From Chelativorans sp. ZYF759 (GTDB lineage: Bacteria > Pseudomonadota > Alphaproteobacteria > Rhizobiales > Rhizobiaceae), in NCBI RefSeq assembly GCF_012911015.1, contig NZ_WVVV01000003.1, forward strand, positions 180,498 through 244,497: a stretch of 64,000 nucleotides of DNA. Reading direction: 5' to 3'. Positions 21,078 to 29,376 of the stretch are shown here, piece after piece; the first letter of the stretch is position 1; each line of letters opens with the position of its first letter. A program made the translations under genes and the position numbers. The notes beneath the pieces were generated by a model. That model ran no database searches. It was not told where the DNA came from and saw only the letters and a program-made list of their open reading frames with translations.

Positions 21078-21190
21078 CTTGAGCCTTTCGCCCATTTCGA
21101 TATCGTCTTGAGTCGGAACGCCGCTATGTACACGATGCGCGCTTACGAAAACACTCATGCCGGGCCGCGCGGACCCGAAAACACCCGAGG

Positions 21191-23506
21191 ATGGACATGA
21201 ACGTGATGACGCCGAAATTCGGGATGGGTGCGTCCGTCCTGCGCAAGGAGGATGACGCCTTCATCCGGGGTGCGGGGCGCTACACGGACGACCTCCAGAA
21301 GGAAGGGTTGCTGCATGGATACGTGCTGCGCTCGCCCGTTGCCAACGGCACGTTCTCGATCGCATCCGTCGACGAGGCGCGCGACGCGCCGGGCGTCCAT
21401 CTCGTTCTGACAGGTGCCGATCTCGCTCACCTGAACGATCTGAAATCGGGCGCCATGCAGAAGCAGCCCGACGGCAGCCGGGCAACCACTCGCGACCTGC
21501 CCATCCTGTGCCGCGACCGGGTGCGCCATGTCGGCGACGCGGTGGCTTTCGTGGTGGCCGAAACACGCGCCCAGGCGCAGGATGCCGCCGAGCTGATCGA
21601 CATCGATTTCGACGGCGAGGACGCCATCGCCGAGACCGCGCGCGCGCTCGATGCGGATGCGCCGCTCGTCTGGCCCGAGGCCGGTTCCAACAAGGCCTTC
21701 ACCTATCAGCTTGGCGATCCTGCCAAGGCGGAAGAGGCATTTGCGAAGGCCGCGCGGGTCTCGCGTATCGAATTCGTCAACAACCGCCTCGTCTCCAACT
21801 ACATGGAACCGCGCGCGGCTGTGGGCGAATGGAAGGACGACGAGGATCGTTTCGAACTCGTCACCGGATCGCAGGGGGTCTTCTCCATCCGCCGCATCGT
21901 GGCCGGTGTGTTCGACCTCCCGGAAGACAAGGTCCACGTCCTGACCCATGACGTGGGCGGCGGGTTCGGCACCAAGATGTTCGTCTACCGCGAGTATCCG
22001 CTGGTGCTGGAGGCCGCCAGGCAGCTCGGCCGTCCCGTGAAGTGGACGAGCGACCGCTCCGAGCACTTCATGGCCGACGCGCATGGCCGCGACAACGTCC
22101 AGACGGCCGAGATGGCCATGGACGAGAACGGCCGCTTTCTCGCCCTGCGGGTCCGCACGATCGCCAATATGGGCGCCTATACCCACCAGTTCGGTCCTTT
22201 CATCCCGCATGTCGGCGCGACGATGTCGACGGGCGTCTACGACATCCCGGCCTTGGACGTTTCGATCGACGGCGTCTACACGAACACCGTGCCGGTTGAC
22301 GCCTATCGCGGTGCCGGCCGGCCGGAGGCCGCATTCCTGGTGGAGAAGCTGGCCGACCAGTGCGCGCGCGACCTGGGACTTGCACCCGACGAAATCCGCC
22401 GACGCAATTTCATCAGGCCAGAGGCCTTTCCCTATCTCACCCCCACGGGCCGCAACTACGATGTCGGCGAGTTCCAGGGCCATATGGAGCTGGCGATGGA
22501 GCGGGCCGGCTGGGCAGGCTTCGAAGAGCGGCTGGAAAAGGCGAAGGCCGAAGGAAAGTTCCGCGGCATCGGCATGGCGACCTATGTCGAGGCCTGTGCC
22601 TTCGCCGGTTCGGAGGCCGCCCACCTGAAACTGCAGGCGGACGGGACCGTCACGCTCTATATCGGTACCCAGTCCAACGGCCAGGGGCACGCCACCGCCT
22701 ATGCGCAGTTCGTGGCCGACAGGCTCGGCCTCGGCATCGACCAGATCAACGTGCGCCAGGGCGACACCGACGAGCTCGAGAAGGGCGGAGGCACGGGCGG
22801 CTCGCGCTCCATCCCGCTGGGCGGCGTCTCGGCGGCGCGCGCCGGCGACGATCTGGCCGAAAAGCTGAAGAAGCTGGCGGCCGACGAACTGGAAGCCGCT
22901 CCGGCCGACATCGAACTGGTCGCCGGCAGCGCGCGTATCGTGGGCACCGACCGCAGCGTGGATTTTTCCGCCCTTGCGGCAGCTGCCAAATCGGAAGACG
23001 ACATCAAGGGGTTTGGCGAATTCGTCCAGGACGAGGCGACCTATCCCAACGGGACCCATATCTGCGAGGTCGAGATCGATCCCGAGACGGGCCGCACGGA
23101 GATCGTGGGTTACACCATCGTCGACGATTTCGGCGCGACCGTGAATCCGTTGCTTCTGGCCGGCCAGGTGCATGGCGGCGTGGCGCAGGGCATCGGCCAG
23201 GCGCTGATCGAGAACACCTTCTATTCCGAGGATGGCCAGCTGGTGAGCGCGACCTTCATGGATTACGGAATGCCGCGCGCCGACGACCTGCCCTCCTTCG
23301 GCTTCGAGACGCGCAACGTGCCCTCGACCACCAATGCCATGGGGATCAAGGGCGCCGGCGAAGCGGGCACGATCGGTGCCGCGCCGGCGGTGATGAATGC
23401 GGTGACCGACGCGCTCTACCGTGCCTGCGGCATCCAGCACATCGACATGCCTGCAACGCCCCAGCGCGTCTGGCAGGCTATTCGGGACGCGGGGCCGAGA
23501 GCGTGA
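21191..23506 (+). CDS. CoxL-type molybdopterin-binding subunit (form II), xanthine dehydrogenase/aldehyde oxidase family
   Basis: A 771-residue large subunit of a molybdenum hydroxylase. It has the N-terminal a/b hammerhead domain (about 15-130), the Mo-cofactor domains, the active-site loop AYRGAGR at 371-377 (the signature of form II CoxL/aldehyde-oxidising enzymes, not the AYxCSFR loop of true CO dehydrogenase) and the catalytic Glu724 in GIKGAGEAGTIG. These enzymes normally need a 2Fe-2S small subunit and an FAD medium subunit; neither gene is next to it, since an EamA transporter follows after 36 bases. The substrate (an aldehyde or N-heterocycle) cannot be inferred. Confidence 0.88.
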   Translation: MDMNVMTPKFGMGASVLRKEDDAFIRGAGRYTDDLQKEGLLHGYVLRSPVANGTFSIASVDEARDAPGVHLVLTGADLAHLNDLKSGAMQKQPDGSRATTRDLPILCRDRVRHVGDAVAFVVAETRAQAQDAAELIDIDFDGEDAIAETARALDADAPLVWPEAGSNKAFTYQLGDPAKAEEAFAKAARVSRIEFVNNRLVSNYMEPRAAVGEWKDDEDRFELVTGSQGVFSIRRIVAGVFDLPEDKVHVLTHDVGGGFGTKMFVYREYPLVLEAARQLGRPVKWTSDRSEHFMADAHGRDNVQTAEMAMDENGRFLALRVRTIANMGAYTHQFGPFIPHVGATMSTGVYDIPALDVSIDGVYTNTVPVDAYRGAGRPEAAFLVEKLADQCARDLGLAPDEIRRRNFIRPEAFPYLTPTGRNYDVGEFQGHMELAMERAGWAGFEERLEKAKAEGKFRGIGMATYVEACAFAGSEAAHLKLQADGTVTLYIGTQSNGQGHATAYAQFVADRLGLGIDQINVRQGDTDELEKGGGTGGSRSIPLGGVSAARAGDDLAEKLKKLAADELEAAPADIELVAGSARIVGTDRSVDFSALAAAAKSEDDIKGFGEFVQDEATYPNGTHICEVEIDPETGRTEIVGYTIVDDFGATVNPLLLAGQVHGGVAQGIGQALIENTFYSEDGQLVSATFMDYGMPRADDLPSFGFETRNVPSTTNAMGIKGAGEAGTIGAAPAVMNAVTDALYRACGIQHIDMPATPQRVWQAIRDAGPRA

Positions 23507-23542
23507 CCGCAAGGACGATCATCATCGGCGCGCGGGCCTGAG

Positions 23543-24496
23543 ATGGCCACTGCCGCGGGACCGGACCTGACCGGTCGCAACCCCCTGCGGGGCATCCTGC
23601 TCAAGGTGATTTCGGTCGCCGTCTTCGTGGCGATGGCCTCCTTCATCAAGGCTGCCGGCCAGGTGCCTGCCGGACAGATCGTGTTCTTCCGGTCCTTTTT
23701 CGCGATCTTCCCGATCCTGCTGGTGCTCTTCTTCCGCCACGAGCTGCGCGGCGCGTTCTCCACCGCCCGACCGGGCAGCCATGTCATGCGCGGCCTCGTC
23801 GGCGTCACGGCGATGTCGCTCGGCTTTTTCGCGCTTACCCGCCTGCCGTTGCCGGAAGCCGTCACGCTCAACTATGCGCAGCCGCTGCTGGTCGTCGTCT
23901 TTTCGGCGATCTTCATGGGCGAGACCATCCGCATCTTCCGCTGGAGCGCGGTGGCGGTGGGGCTGGTCGGCGTCATCATCATCTCCTGGCCCAACCTCAC
24001 CCTGTTTACGAGCGGCGAGGGGATGACCAACGACCAGTCGCTGGGTGTCATGGCGGCGCTGGGCTCGGCCGCGGTCTCGGCGGTCGCCATGCTGCTCGTC
24101 CGCCGGCTGGTGGCGGTCGAGCGCACGGCCACCATCGTCCTGTGGTTCTCGCTGACGGCCTCCATCTTCGCCCTCGCCACCATTCCCTTCGGCTGGATCG
24201 CGCTGTCGGTCTGGCAGGTGACGTTCCTCGTGGCCTCGGGCGTGTGCGGCGGACTTGGCCAGATCCTGATGACCGAAAGCTACCGTCACGCGCAGATGTC
24301 GACCATCGCGCCCTTCGAATACACCTCGATGCTGCTGGCCATCGCGGTCGGCTTCTTCATCTTCGGCGATCTGCCGACGGTACACATGCTGGTGGGCGGC
24401 GCCATCGTGGTCGGCGCCGGCCTCTTCATCATCTGGCGCGAGCACCGGCTGGGACTGGAGCGGGGCAAGGCGCGCAAGGTGAGCCCGCCGCAGTAG
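23543..24496 (+). CDS. EamA/DMT-superfamily transporter
   Basis: A 317-residue inner-membrane protein with about ten hydrophobic helices arranged as two EamA repeats (about 15-145 and 165-300), with typical segments such as RGLVGVTAMSLGFFALTRLPLPEAVTLNY and a repeat-2 counterpart near TSMLLAIAVGFFIFGDLP. Drug/metabolite exporters of this type move amino acids, nucleosides or other small metabolites. The substrate is not predictable. Thirty-six bases after the molybdenum enzyme gene on the same strand, so possibly co-transcribed. Confidence 0.85.
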   Translation: MATAAGPDLTGRNPLRGILLKVISVAVFVAMASFIKAAGQVPAGQIVFFRSFFAIFPILLVLFFRHELRGAFSTARPGSHVMRGLVGVTAMSLGFFALTRLPLPEAVTLNYAQPLLVVVFSAIFMGETIRIFRWSAVAVGLVGVIIISWPNLTLFTSGEGMTNDQSLGVMAALGSAAVSAVAMLLVRRLVAVERTATIVLWFSLTASIFALATIPFGWIALSVWQVTFLVASGVCGGLGQILMTESYRHAQMSTIAPFEYTSMLLAIAVGFFIFGDLPTVHMLVGGAIVVGAGLFIIWREHRLGLERGKARKVSPPQ

Positions 24497-24559
24497 ATGC
24501 CCGTCATGTTGCAGTATGGTGACGTATAAGATACCATTCGTGCCAGGTGGGAGTACCCC

Positions 24560-24883
24560 ATGCGGGTCGTCGAATATCTGGATGAACGTGGAGTCAGCCC
24601 GTTTGCCGCGTGGTTTTCAAAGCTTGGCGCCGGTGCCGCGACCAAGATTGCCGTTGCGCTTGAACGGATGAGCCTGGGCAATCTCGAGAACGCCAAGGGA
24701 GTCGGTGCGGGCGTCATGGAGCACCGGATCGATTCCGGGCCGGGCTATCGCATCTATTTCGGGCAGGACGGCGCGGAGCTTGTCATTCTGCTGGCCGGCG
24801 GAACCAAACAGCGTCAGCAGCGAGACATCAAGGTCGCGCAGGCACGCTGGAATGACTATCGGCAGAGAAAGAAGAGGAAATGA
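24560..24883 (+). CDS. RelE/HigB-type toxin (Gp49-like)
   Basis: A 107-residue protein of the phage-derived Gp49/HigB-like mRNA interferase family: N-terminal helix with FAAWFSKL, central VMEHRIDSGPGYRIYFGQDG (the typical E-x-R-I/ GxYRIYF core), and VILLAGGTKQRQQRDIKVA with the KxxQxxDI motif near the C-terminus. Toxin-first order, followed one base after its stop by an HTH antitoxin gene. It would cleave ribosome-bound mRNA when released from its antitoxin. GGGAG precedes the ATG by seven bases. Confidence 0.88.
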   Translation: MRVVEYLDERGVSPFAAWFSKLGAGAATKIAVALERMSLGNLENAKGVGAGVMEHRIDSGPGYRIYFGQDGAELVILLAGGTKQRQQRDIKVAQARWNDYRQRKKRK

Positions 24884-24884
24884 G

Positions 24885-25199
24885 ATGGCTCTGACGCGGG
24901 ATTTCAGGGAAACAGTCAAGGCGCGTGCCGGAACGGACTCCGAATTTCGTCGCGGCCTGCTGACCGAGGCGCTCGAGCTGCTGATGTCGGGCGAAGTCGA
25001 TACCGGCAGGGCGGTGCTGAGAACCTACATCAACGCGACGGTTGGTTTTGAGGTGCTGGCGGCAGAAACGGGTATTCCATCAAAAAGCTTGATGCGGATG
25101 TTTAGCGACAAGGGAAACCCTCGTGCTGACAACCTCTTCAAGGTTATCAGTGCGCTTCAGGAACTGACTGAGATCCATCTGCAGGTGAAGGCCGCATAG
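24885..25199 (+). CDS. HTH-type antitoxin (HigA/AAD-like)
   Basis: A 104-residue helix-turn-helix protein partner of the upstream toxin. The N-terminal half is helical (ALTRDFRETVKARAGTD), the C-terminal half is a Cro/CI-like HTH (TVGFEVLAAETGIPSKSLMR, then DNLFKVISALQ). Its ATG lies one base after the toxin stop (TGAGATG), indicating coupling. It should neutralise the toxin and repress the shared promoter. The 3' half is visibly less GC-rich than neighbouring genes, consistent with a mobile toxin-antitoxin module. Confidence 0.85.
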   Translation: MALTRDFRETVKARAGTDSEFRRGLLTEALELLMSGEVDTGRAVLRTYINATVGFEVLAAETGIPSKSLMRMFSDKGNPRADNLFKVISALQELTEIHLQVKAA

Positions 25200-25249
25200 A
25201 ACTGACGCAGCCGCGATCGGACGCACCTCTGAAGGTCTTTCGGGCTCGC

Positions 25250-26053
25250 CTATGACCTTGTGAGGTCCCGAAGACGGTTGGCCGTCTCCGGATCGGCGGG
25301 AAAGAAGGACTCGATGGCCAGTTCCGACAAGGTCACGTCGAGCGGCGTTCCGAACACCGTGACGGTGGAGATGAAGGATAGGATCTCGTTGCCCAGACGC
25401 AGACGCAGGGGAACCGCAATGTCCCTTGCCGGGTCGTGGTGGTGCGCAGGGGTGGGGCGCGGGCCCGGATAGGCGGACAATTCGCGCTCCAGTTCAGCCA
25501 GGCCGGCATCGGCGACGGCCTCGATCTGCTGGCGCAGCCGACCGATCAGATGTCCCCGCCATTCCGCCAGGTTCACGATGCGCGGGGCCAGACCTTCCGG
25601 GTGGAGCGCCAGCCTGAGCACGTTGACCGGCGGCTCCAGCAATTGCCGGTTGGATACCCCTTCCAAGAAGGGAGCGATCGAGGCGTTGGAGGCCACCATG
25701 TCCCAGTGGCGGTCGACGGCAATGGCCGGGTAGGGCTCGTGGCCCTTGAGCACGATACGGATCGCATCGAGCGCGGGACGGAAGCGGGCATCCTCGATCG
25801 CCCTTTCGGGAAAGACGGGTGCGAAACCCGCCGCGGCCAGGATGTGGTTGCGCTGGCGCAGCGGTACCGAGAGCGTTTCCGACAGCCGCATTACCATGTC
25901 GCGCGACGGTGCGGACCGTCCGCTTTCGAGGAAGCTCAGATGTCGCTGAGAGATGTCGGCTTCGAGCGCGAGACCCAGCTGGCTCAGCCGCCGACGCTCA
26001 CGCCACGCGCGCAGCAGCGCACCGGCCGTGGGGGAGGAGGTGTTCGTTCTCAT
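25250..26053 (-). CDS. XRE-family regulator with MmyB-like ligand-binding domain
   Basis: A 267-residue transcription regulator: N-terminal Cro/CI HTH (LLRAWRERRRLSQLGLALEA ... ISQRHLSFLESGRSAPSRDMV, about 10-70) and a C-terminal MmyB-like PAS-fold domain (ALDAIRIVLKGHEPYPAIAVDRHWDMVASNASI, about 90-260). Start is the ATG at 26053; a TTG three codons earlier is the only alternative. It is divergent from a small membrane protein with a perfect palindrome in between, so it probably represses that gene and itself. The small-molecule ligand of MmyB domains is generally unknown. Confidence 0.85.
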   Translation of the reverse strand: MRTNTSSPTAGALLRAWRERRRLSQLGLALEADISQRHLSFLESGRSAPSRDMVMRLSETLSVPLRQRNHILAAAGFAPVFPERAIEDARFRPALDAIRIVLKGHEPYPAIAVDRHWDMVASNASIAPFLEGVSNRQLLEPPVNVLRLALHPEGLAPRIVNLAEWRGHLIGRLRQQIEAVADAGLAELERELSAYPGPRPTPAHHHDPARDIAVPLRLRLGNEILSFISTVTVFGTPLDVTLSELAIESFFPADPETANRLRDLTRS

Positions 26054-26088
26054 CGAAGCCAAGCTAGCCGAATTCGGGGCGCAATCCC

Positions 26089-26105
26089 ATTACCTGCGAG
26101 GTAAT
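26089..26105. promoter_or_regulatory. perfect palindromic operator between divergent genes
   Basis: ATTACCTGCGAGGTAAT, 7-bp arms around a 3-base centre, sits 36 bases before the XRE regulator start and 75 bases before the membrane protein start. Its size and symmetry suit an XRE dimer. It is the only strong dyad in this intergenic region, so it is the likely autoregulatory operator. Confidence 0.7.
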
Positions 26106-26179
26106 CGCCTGGCGCAGGTTCCGAGGTCATCCTTGATGCACGGTCTCATCGACCGGTTGTGTCCAAAGGAGAATTCGCG

Positions 26180-26578
26180 ATGCTCAACATATCCCCCTTC
26201 CTTCGATCCGTGCTGCTGGTCGACGCGGCCGCCAGCGGCGCGATGGCTCTTCTGCTTGCTGCGGGGCCCGGTTTCCTTGGTCCGTTTCTCGGGCTGCCGG
26301 TGTCGCTTCTGTTCTGGGCGGGTGTCGTCCTCATCCCGTGGACCGCGCTGCTCCTCATGCTCGCCCGGCGAACGAAGACCTCGCGGCTGCTCTTCTACGA
26401 CGTGGTCGTCATCAACGCGCTATGGGTTGCGGCGAGCCTCGGCATCCTGGTCGGCGGTCTCGTGGAGCCCAACCTGCTCGGCACCGCCTTCATCATCGCT
26501 CAGGCCCTTGCCGTGGCTGGCCTGGCCGTTCTTCAACTGGCCGGCATGCGCCGCCGGGTCGAGGAGCTACCCGCCTGA
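26180..26578 (+). CDS. four-helix integral membrane protein, unknown function
   Basis: A 132-residue protein with four hydrophobic helices (about 8-30, 39-60, 71-92, 98-120) and an excellent Shine-Dalgarno (AAAGGAG at 26165-26171, eight bases before ATG). I do not recognise a characterised family. It is divergent from an XRE/MmyB regulator with a shared palindrome and is probably its main target. The last 12 bases overlap the 3' end of the convergent glycosylase gene. Function could be small-molecule export or stress-related, but nothing in the sequence decides. Confidence 0.7.
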   Translation: MLNISPFLRSVLLVDAAASGAMALLLAAGPGFLGPFLGLPVSLLFWAGVVLIPWTALLLMLARRTKTSRLLFYDVVVINALWVAASLGILVGGLVEPNLLGTAFIIAQALAVAGLAVLQLAGMRRRVEELPA

Positions 26579-27385
26579 GGTCAGCTTCGCCCTGATCTCC
26601 AGGAAGTCCTGCCATGCGAGCTTCTTGTGCGCCGGGTTTCGCAGCAGATAGGCGGGATGCAGCGTCGGCATGGCGGTGACTTCGCCGCCTGCCCTGGTCG
26701 TGTAGACCTGCCACTTGCCGCGCATGCGCATGATGCCCTGCTGCGCGCCCAGAAGCAGCTTGGTGGACGGATTGCCGAGCGTCACGAGAATCCGCGGCGC
26801 CACCAGCTCGATCTGCCGCTCGATGAACGGGCGGCAGATTTCGGTTTCGATGGGCGATGGGTCGCGGTTGCCGGGCGGGCGCCAGGGGATCACGTTGGAG
26901 ATGTAGGCCGACTGCCGGTCGCGGCCGATGGCCGCCAGCATGCGGTCGAGAAGCCGACCCGACCGGCCGACGAAGGGCAGGCCCTCCAGATCCTCGTCGC
27001 GGCCCGGCGCCTCCCCGACCAGCATCAGGTCGGCCTGCGGGTTGCCGTCGGCGAAGACGAGGTTCTTGGCGGTGAGCCTGAGATTGCAACCGTCGAATTC
27101 GGCAAGGATGGCGCGCAGCTCCTCGAGGGTGGACGCCTGGCCGGCGAGCTCGCGTGCCCTGGCGGCCTGCGCCTCATCGGGGACCGCCACGGCCGGTTCG
27201 ACGCGCGCCGGCGCAGCGGCCCGCTCGACCGCGGCGGCCGCACGTTCGGCGATCGGGCGTCTTGCCTCGTTCGCGGCCCTGTGTCCCTCGGCGAAACGAT
27301 CGACCGGTGCCTCCAGAAGTGCCTCGTCGGCACCTGCGTCGGCATAGAAGCGCAGAATGTCTTCCAGTTCGGGGCGGGGGATCAT
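26567..27385 (-). CDS. uracil-DNA glycosylase superfamily protein (family 4-like)
   Basis: A 272-residue protein whose C-terminal half is a uracil-DNA glycosylase fold: motif GEAPGRDEDLEGLPFVGRSG (about 124-143) and second motif VTLGNPSTKLLLG. Family 4 enzymes bind a 4Fe-4S cluster with four cysteines; here only Cys100 and Cys184 are in the expected places, while the partner positions are Arg103 and Trp168 (VIPWRPPGNR), so a cluster is unlikely. The N-terminal 90 residues are an alanine/arginine-rich extension. The start at 27385 (MIPRPELEDILRFYADAG) is preferred over a longer frame to 27424. Likely base-excision repair, activity unproven. Confidence 0.8.
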   Translation of the reverse strand: MIPRPELEDILRFYADAGADEALLEAPVDRFAEGHRAANEARRPIAERAAAAVERAAAPARVEPAVAVPDEAQAARARELAGQASTLEELRAILAEFDGCNLRLTAKNLVFADGNPQADLMLVGEAPGRDEDLEGLPFVGRSGRLLDRMLAAIGRDRQSAYISNVIPWRPPGNRDPSPIETEICRPFIERQIELVAPRILVTLGNPSTKLLLGAQQGIMRMRGKWQVYTTRAGGEVTAMPTLHPAYLLRNPAHKKLAWQDFLEIRAKLTSGG

Positions 27386-27432
27386 CGCTCCATTATAGGA
27401 GCCGGCGCGACATGACGCCACCACGGAATGGT

Positions 27433-27450
27433 GTTTACGTTTACGTCAAC
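27433..27450. promoter_or_regulatory. ACGT dyad upstream of ETF-QO (LiuR-like MerR site)
   Basis: GTTTACGTTTACGTCAAC: two ACGT half-sites in an interrupted palindrome (14 of 18 positions symmetric), 112 bases before the ETF-QO ATG. MerR-family LiuR regulators of branched-chain amino acid and fatty acid degradation bind TTTACGT..ACG-type dyads in proteobacteria, and this window carries the leucine pathway that feeds ETF-QO. Assignment to LiuR is inference. Confidence 0.5.
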
Positions 27451-27561
27451 GGAAGTTAGTCTGGGGCAAAGCATATCCGTCGTCGTGCGTCGAGGTTTCG
27501 CAAGCCCGACAGATCGGTTATCAGCGACGGACAGGATCAGGCACCGACCGAGGAGGCAGGG

Positions 27562-29277
27562 ATGGACGAGATGGAACGCGAGAGCATGGAATTCGACGTG
27601 GTCGTCGTGGGCGCTGGCCCTGCCGGTCTCGCCGCGGCCATCCGGCTCAAGCAGCTCCAGCCCGAATTGTCCGTCGTCGTGCTCGAAAAAGGCGGCGAGG
27701 TGGGCGCTCACATCCTCTCGGGTGCCGTGGTCGATCCTGTCGGCATCGACAAGCTCATTCCCGACTGGCGCGACGATTCCGATCACCCGTTCAAGACGCC
27801 GGTGACCGACGACCAGTTCCTGGTGCTAGGTCCGGCAGGCGCGCTGCGCGTGCCGAACATCTTCATGCCGCCGCTGATGAACAATCACGGCAACTACATC
27901 GTGTCGCTCGGCAATGTCTGCCGCTGGCTGGCCGCCCGCGCCGAGGCACTTGGCGTGGAGGTCTATCCGGGCTTCGCTGCGGCCGAACTCCTGTACAATG
28001 AAGAGGGCGCCGTCATCGGCGTCGTCACCGGCGACATGGGCGTGGAGCGCGACGGCTCGAAGGGGCCGAACTACCAGCCGGGCATGGCGCTGATGGGCAA
28101 ATACGTGCTGATCGGCGAGGGCGTACGCGGCTCGCTGGCCAAGCAGCTGATCGCCAAGTTCAACCTGTCGGATGGGCGCGAGCCGCAGAAATTCGGAATC
28201 GGACTCAAGGAGTTGTGGCAGGTTGCTCCCGAAAAGCACAAGCCGGGCCTGGTGCAGCATTCCTTCGGCTGGCCGTTGAAGTCCAATGTCGGCGGCGGCT
28301 CCTTCCTCTATCATCTGGAGGATAACCTGGTTGCCGTCGGCTTCGTCGTGCATCTCAATTACAAGAACCCCTATCTCTCGCCCTTCGAGGAGTTCCAGCG
28401 TTTCAAGACGCATCCGGCGATCGCCGAGACCTTCGAAGGCGGCAAGCGGATTTCCTATGGCGCGCGCGCGATCACCGAGGGTGGCTGGCAGTCCGTGCCG
28501 AAGCTCACCTTCCCCGGCGGCGCGCTGATCGGCTGCTCGGCCGGTTTTGTGAACGTCCCGCGGATCAAGGGTTCGCATAATGCCATGCTTTCCGGAATGA
28601 TGGCCGCCGAGCATATCTCGTCCGCCCTCGCCGAGGGCAGGGCGCATGACGAGATCGCCGGCTACGAGGCCGAGTGGCGCGACAGCGAGATCGGGACGGA
28701 TCTGAGGCGCGTGCGCAACGTGAAGCCGCTCTGGTCGCGCTTCGGCACCTGGCTCGGCGTCGGCCTCGGCGGGCTGGACATGTGGCTGAACCAGCTGACC
28801 GGCCTCTCGCTCTTCGGCACGATGAAGCACGGCAAGCCGGACTATGCGGCAACGGAGGCGGCCTCGAAGCACCAGCCCATCGACTACCCCAAGCCCGACG
28901 GCGTGCTGACCTTCGACCGGTTGTCCTCGGTGTTCCTGTCGAACACCAATCACGAGGAGGATCAGCCGATCCACCTTCAGGTGCGCGACATGGAGCTGCA
29001 GAAGACGTCGGAGTTCGGCGTCTATTCCGGCCCGTCGACGCGCTACTGCCCGGCCGGGGTCTATGAATGGGTCGATGGCGACGGCAACTCGGTCGCCGGT
29101 GGCCCTGGTGCCCGCGACAAGGGCGGCGAGAACAGCGCCGGGGCGAACGATGCCCGCTTCGTCATCAACGCGCAGAACTGCGTGCACTGCAAGACCTGCG
29201 ACATCAAGGATCCCAACCAGAACATCAACTGGGTCCCGCCCCAGGGCGGCGAAGGGCCGGTCTACCCGAACATGTGA
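27562..29277 (+). CDS. electron transfer flavoprotein-ubiquinone oxidoreductase
   Basis: A 571-residue membrane-associated flavoprotein passing electrons from ETF (and so from acyl-CoA dehydrogenases such as Ivd at 44609) to ubiquinone. FAD site VVVGAGPAGLAAAIRL (about 14-29), central ubiquinone-binding region, and a C-terminal 4Fe-4S domain with YCPAGVYEW plus NCVHCKTCDIKDPNQNINW, then the usual end PPQGGEGPVYPNM. A perfect AGGAGG precedes the ATG. The last nine codons, the stop and the following hairpin are duplicated immediately downstream (29315-29369). Upstream lies an ACGT dyad. Confidence 0.95.
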   Translation: MDEMERESMEFDVVVVGAGPAGLAAAIRLKQLQPELSVVVLEKGGEVGAHILSGAVVDPVGIDKLIPDWRDDSDHPFKTPVTDDQFLVLGPAGALRVPNIFMPPLMNNHGNYIVSLGNVCRWLAARAEALGVEVYPGFAAAELLYNEEGAVIGVVTGDMGVERDGSKGPNYQPGMALMGKYVLIGEGVRGSLAKQLIAKFNLSDGREPQKFGIGLKELWQVAPEKHKPGLVQHSFGWPLKSNVGGGSFLYHLEDNLVAVGFVVHLNYKNPYLSPFEEFQRFKTHPAIAETFEGGKRISYGARAITEGGWQSVPKLTFPGGALIGCSAGFVNVPRIKGSHNAMLSGMMAAEHISSALAEGRAHDEIAGYEAEWRDSEIGTDLRRVRNVKPLWSRFGTWLGVGLGGLDMWLNQLTGLSLFGTMKHGKPDYAATEAASKHQPIDYPKPDGVLTFDRLSSVFLSNTNHEEDQPIHLQVRDMELQKTSEFGVYSGPSTRYCPAGVYEWVDGDGNSVAGGPGARDKGGENSAGANDARFVINAQNCVHCKTCDIKDPNQNINWVPPQGGEGPVYPNM

Positions 29278-29369
29278 GGAAACCGGCCCGTCTCGGGCCG
29301 CCCGGCAGGAATGCCGGCGAAGGGCCGGTCTACCCGAACATGTGAGGAAACCGGCCCGTCTCGGGCCGC
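29247..29369 (+). repeat. 55-bp tandem duplication of the ETF-QO gene end plus hairpin
   Basis: 29247-29301 and 29315-29369 are identical over 55 bases, separated by 13 bases (68-bp period). Each copy contains the last codons of ETF-QO, the TGA, and a hairpin (CGGCCCG TCT CGGGCCG at 29284-29300 and 29352-29368). The second copy of the coding end is untranslated relic sequence. The hairpins lack T-runs but are placed like terminators between two convergent genes. Confidence 0.9.
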
Positions 29370-29376
29370 GTTGCGC

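Noticed and set aside
18651-21200. Long open frame of 849 codons on the plus strand opposite pepN
   Set aside because: It is antisense to a clear aminopeptidase N with all motifs, and its protein has no recognisable domain; long antisense frames are common in GC-rich DNA.
21155-23512. Open frame of 785 codons antisense to the CoxL-like gene
   Set aside because: No motif; the sense gene has active-site loop and catalytic Glu.
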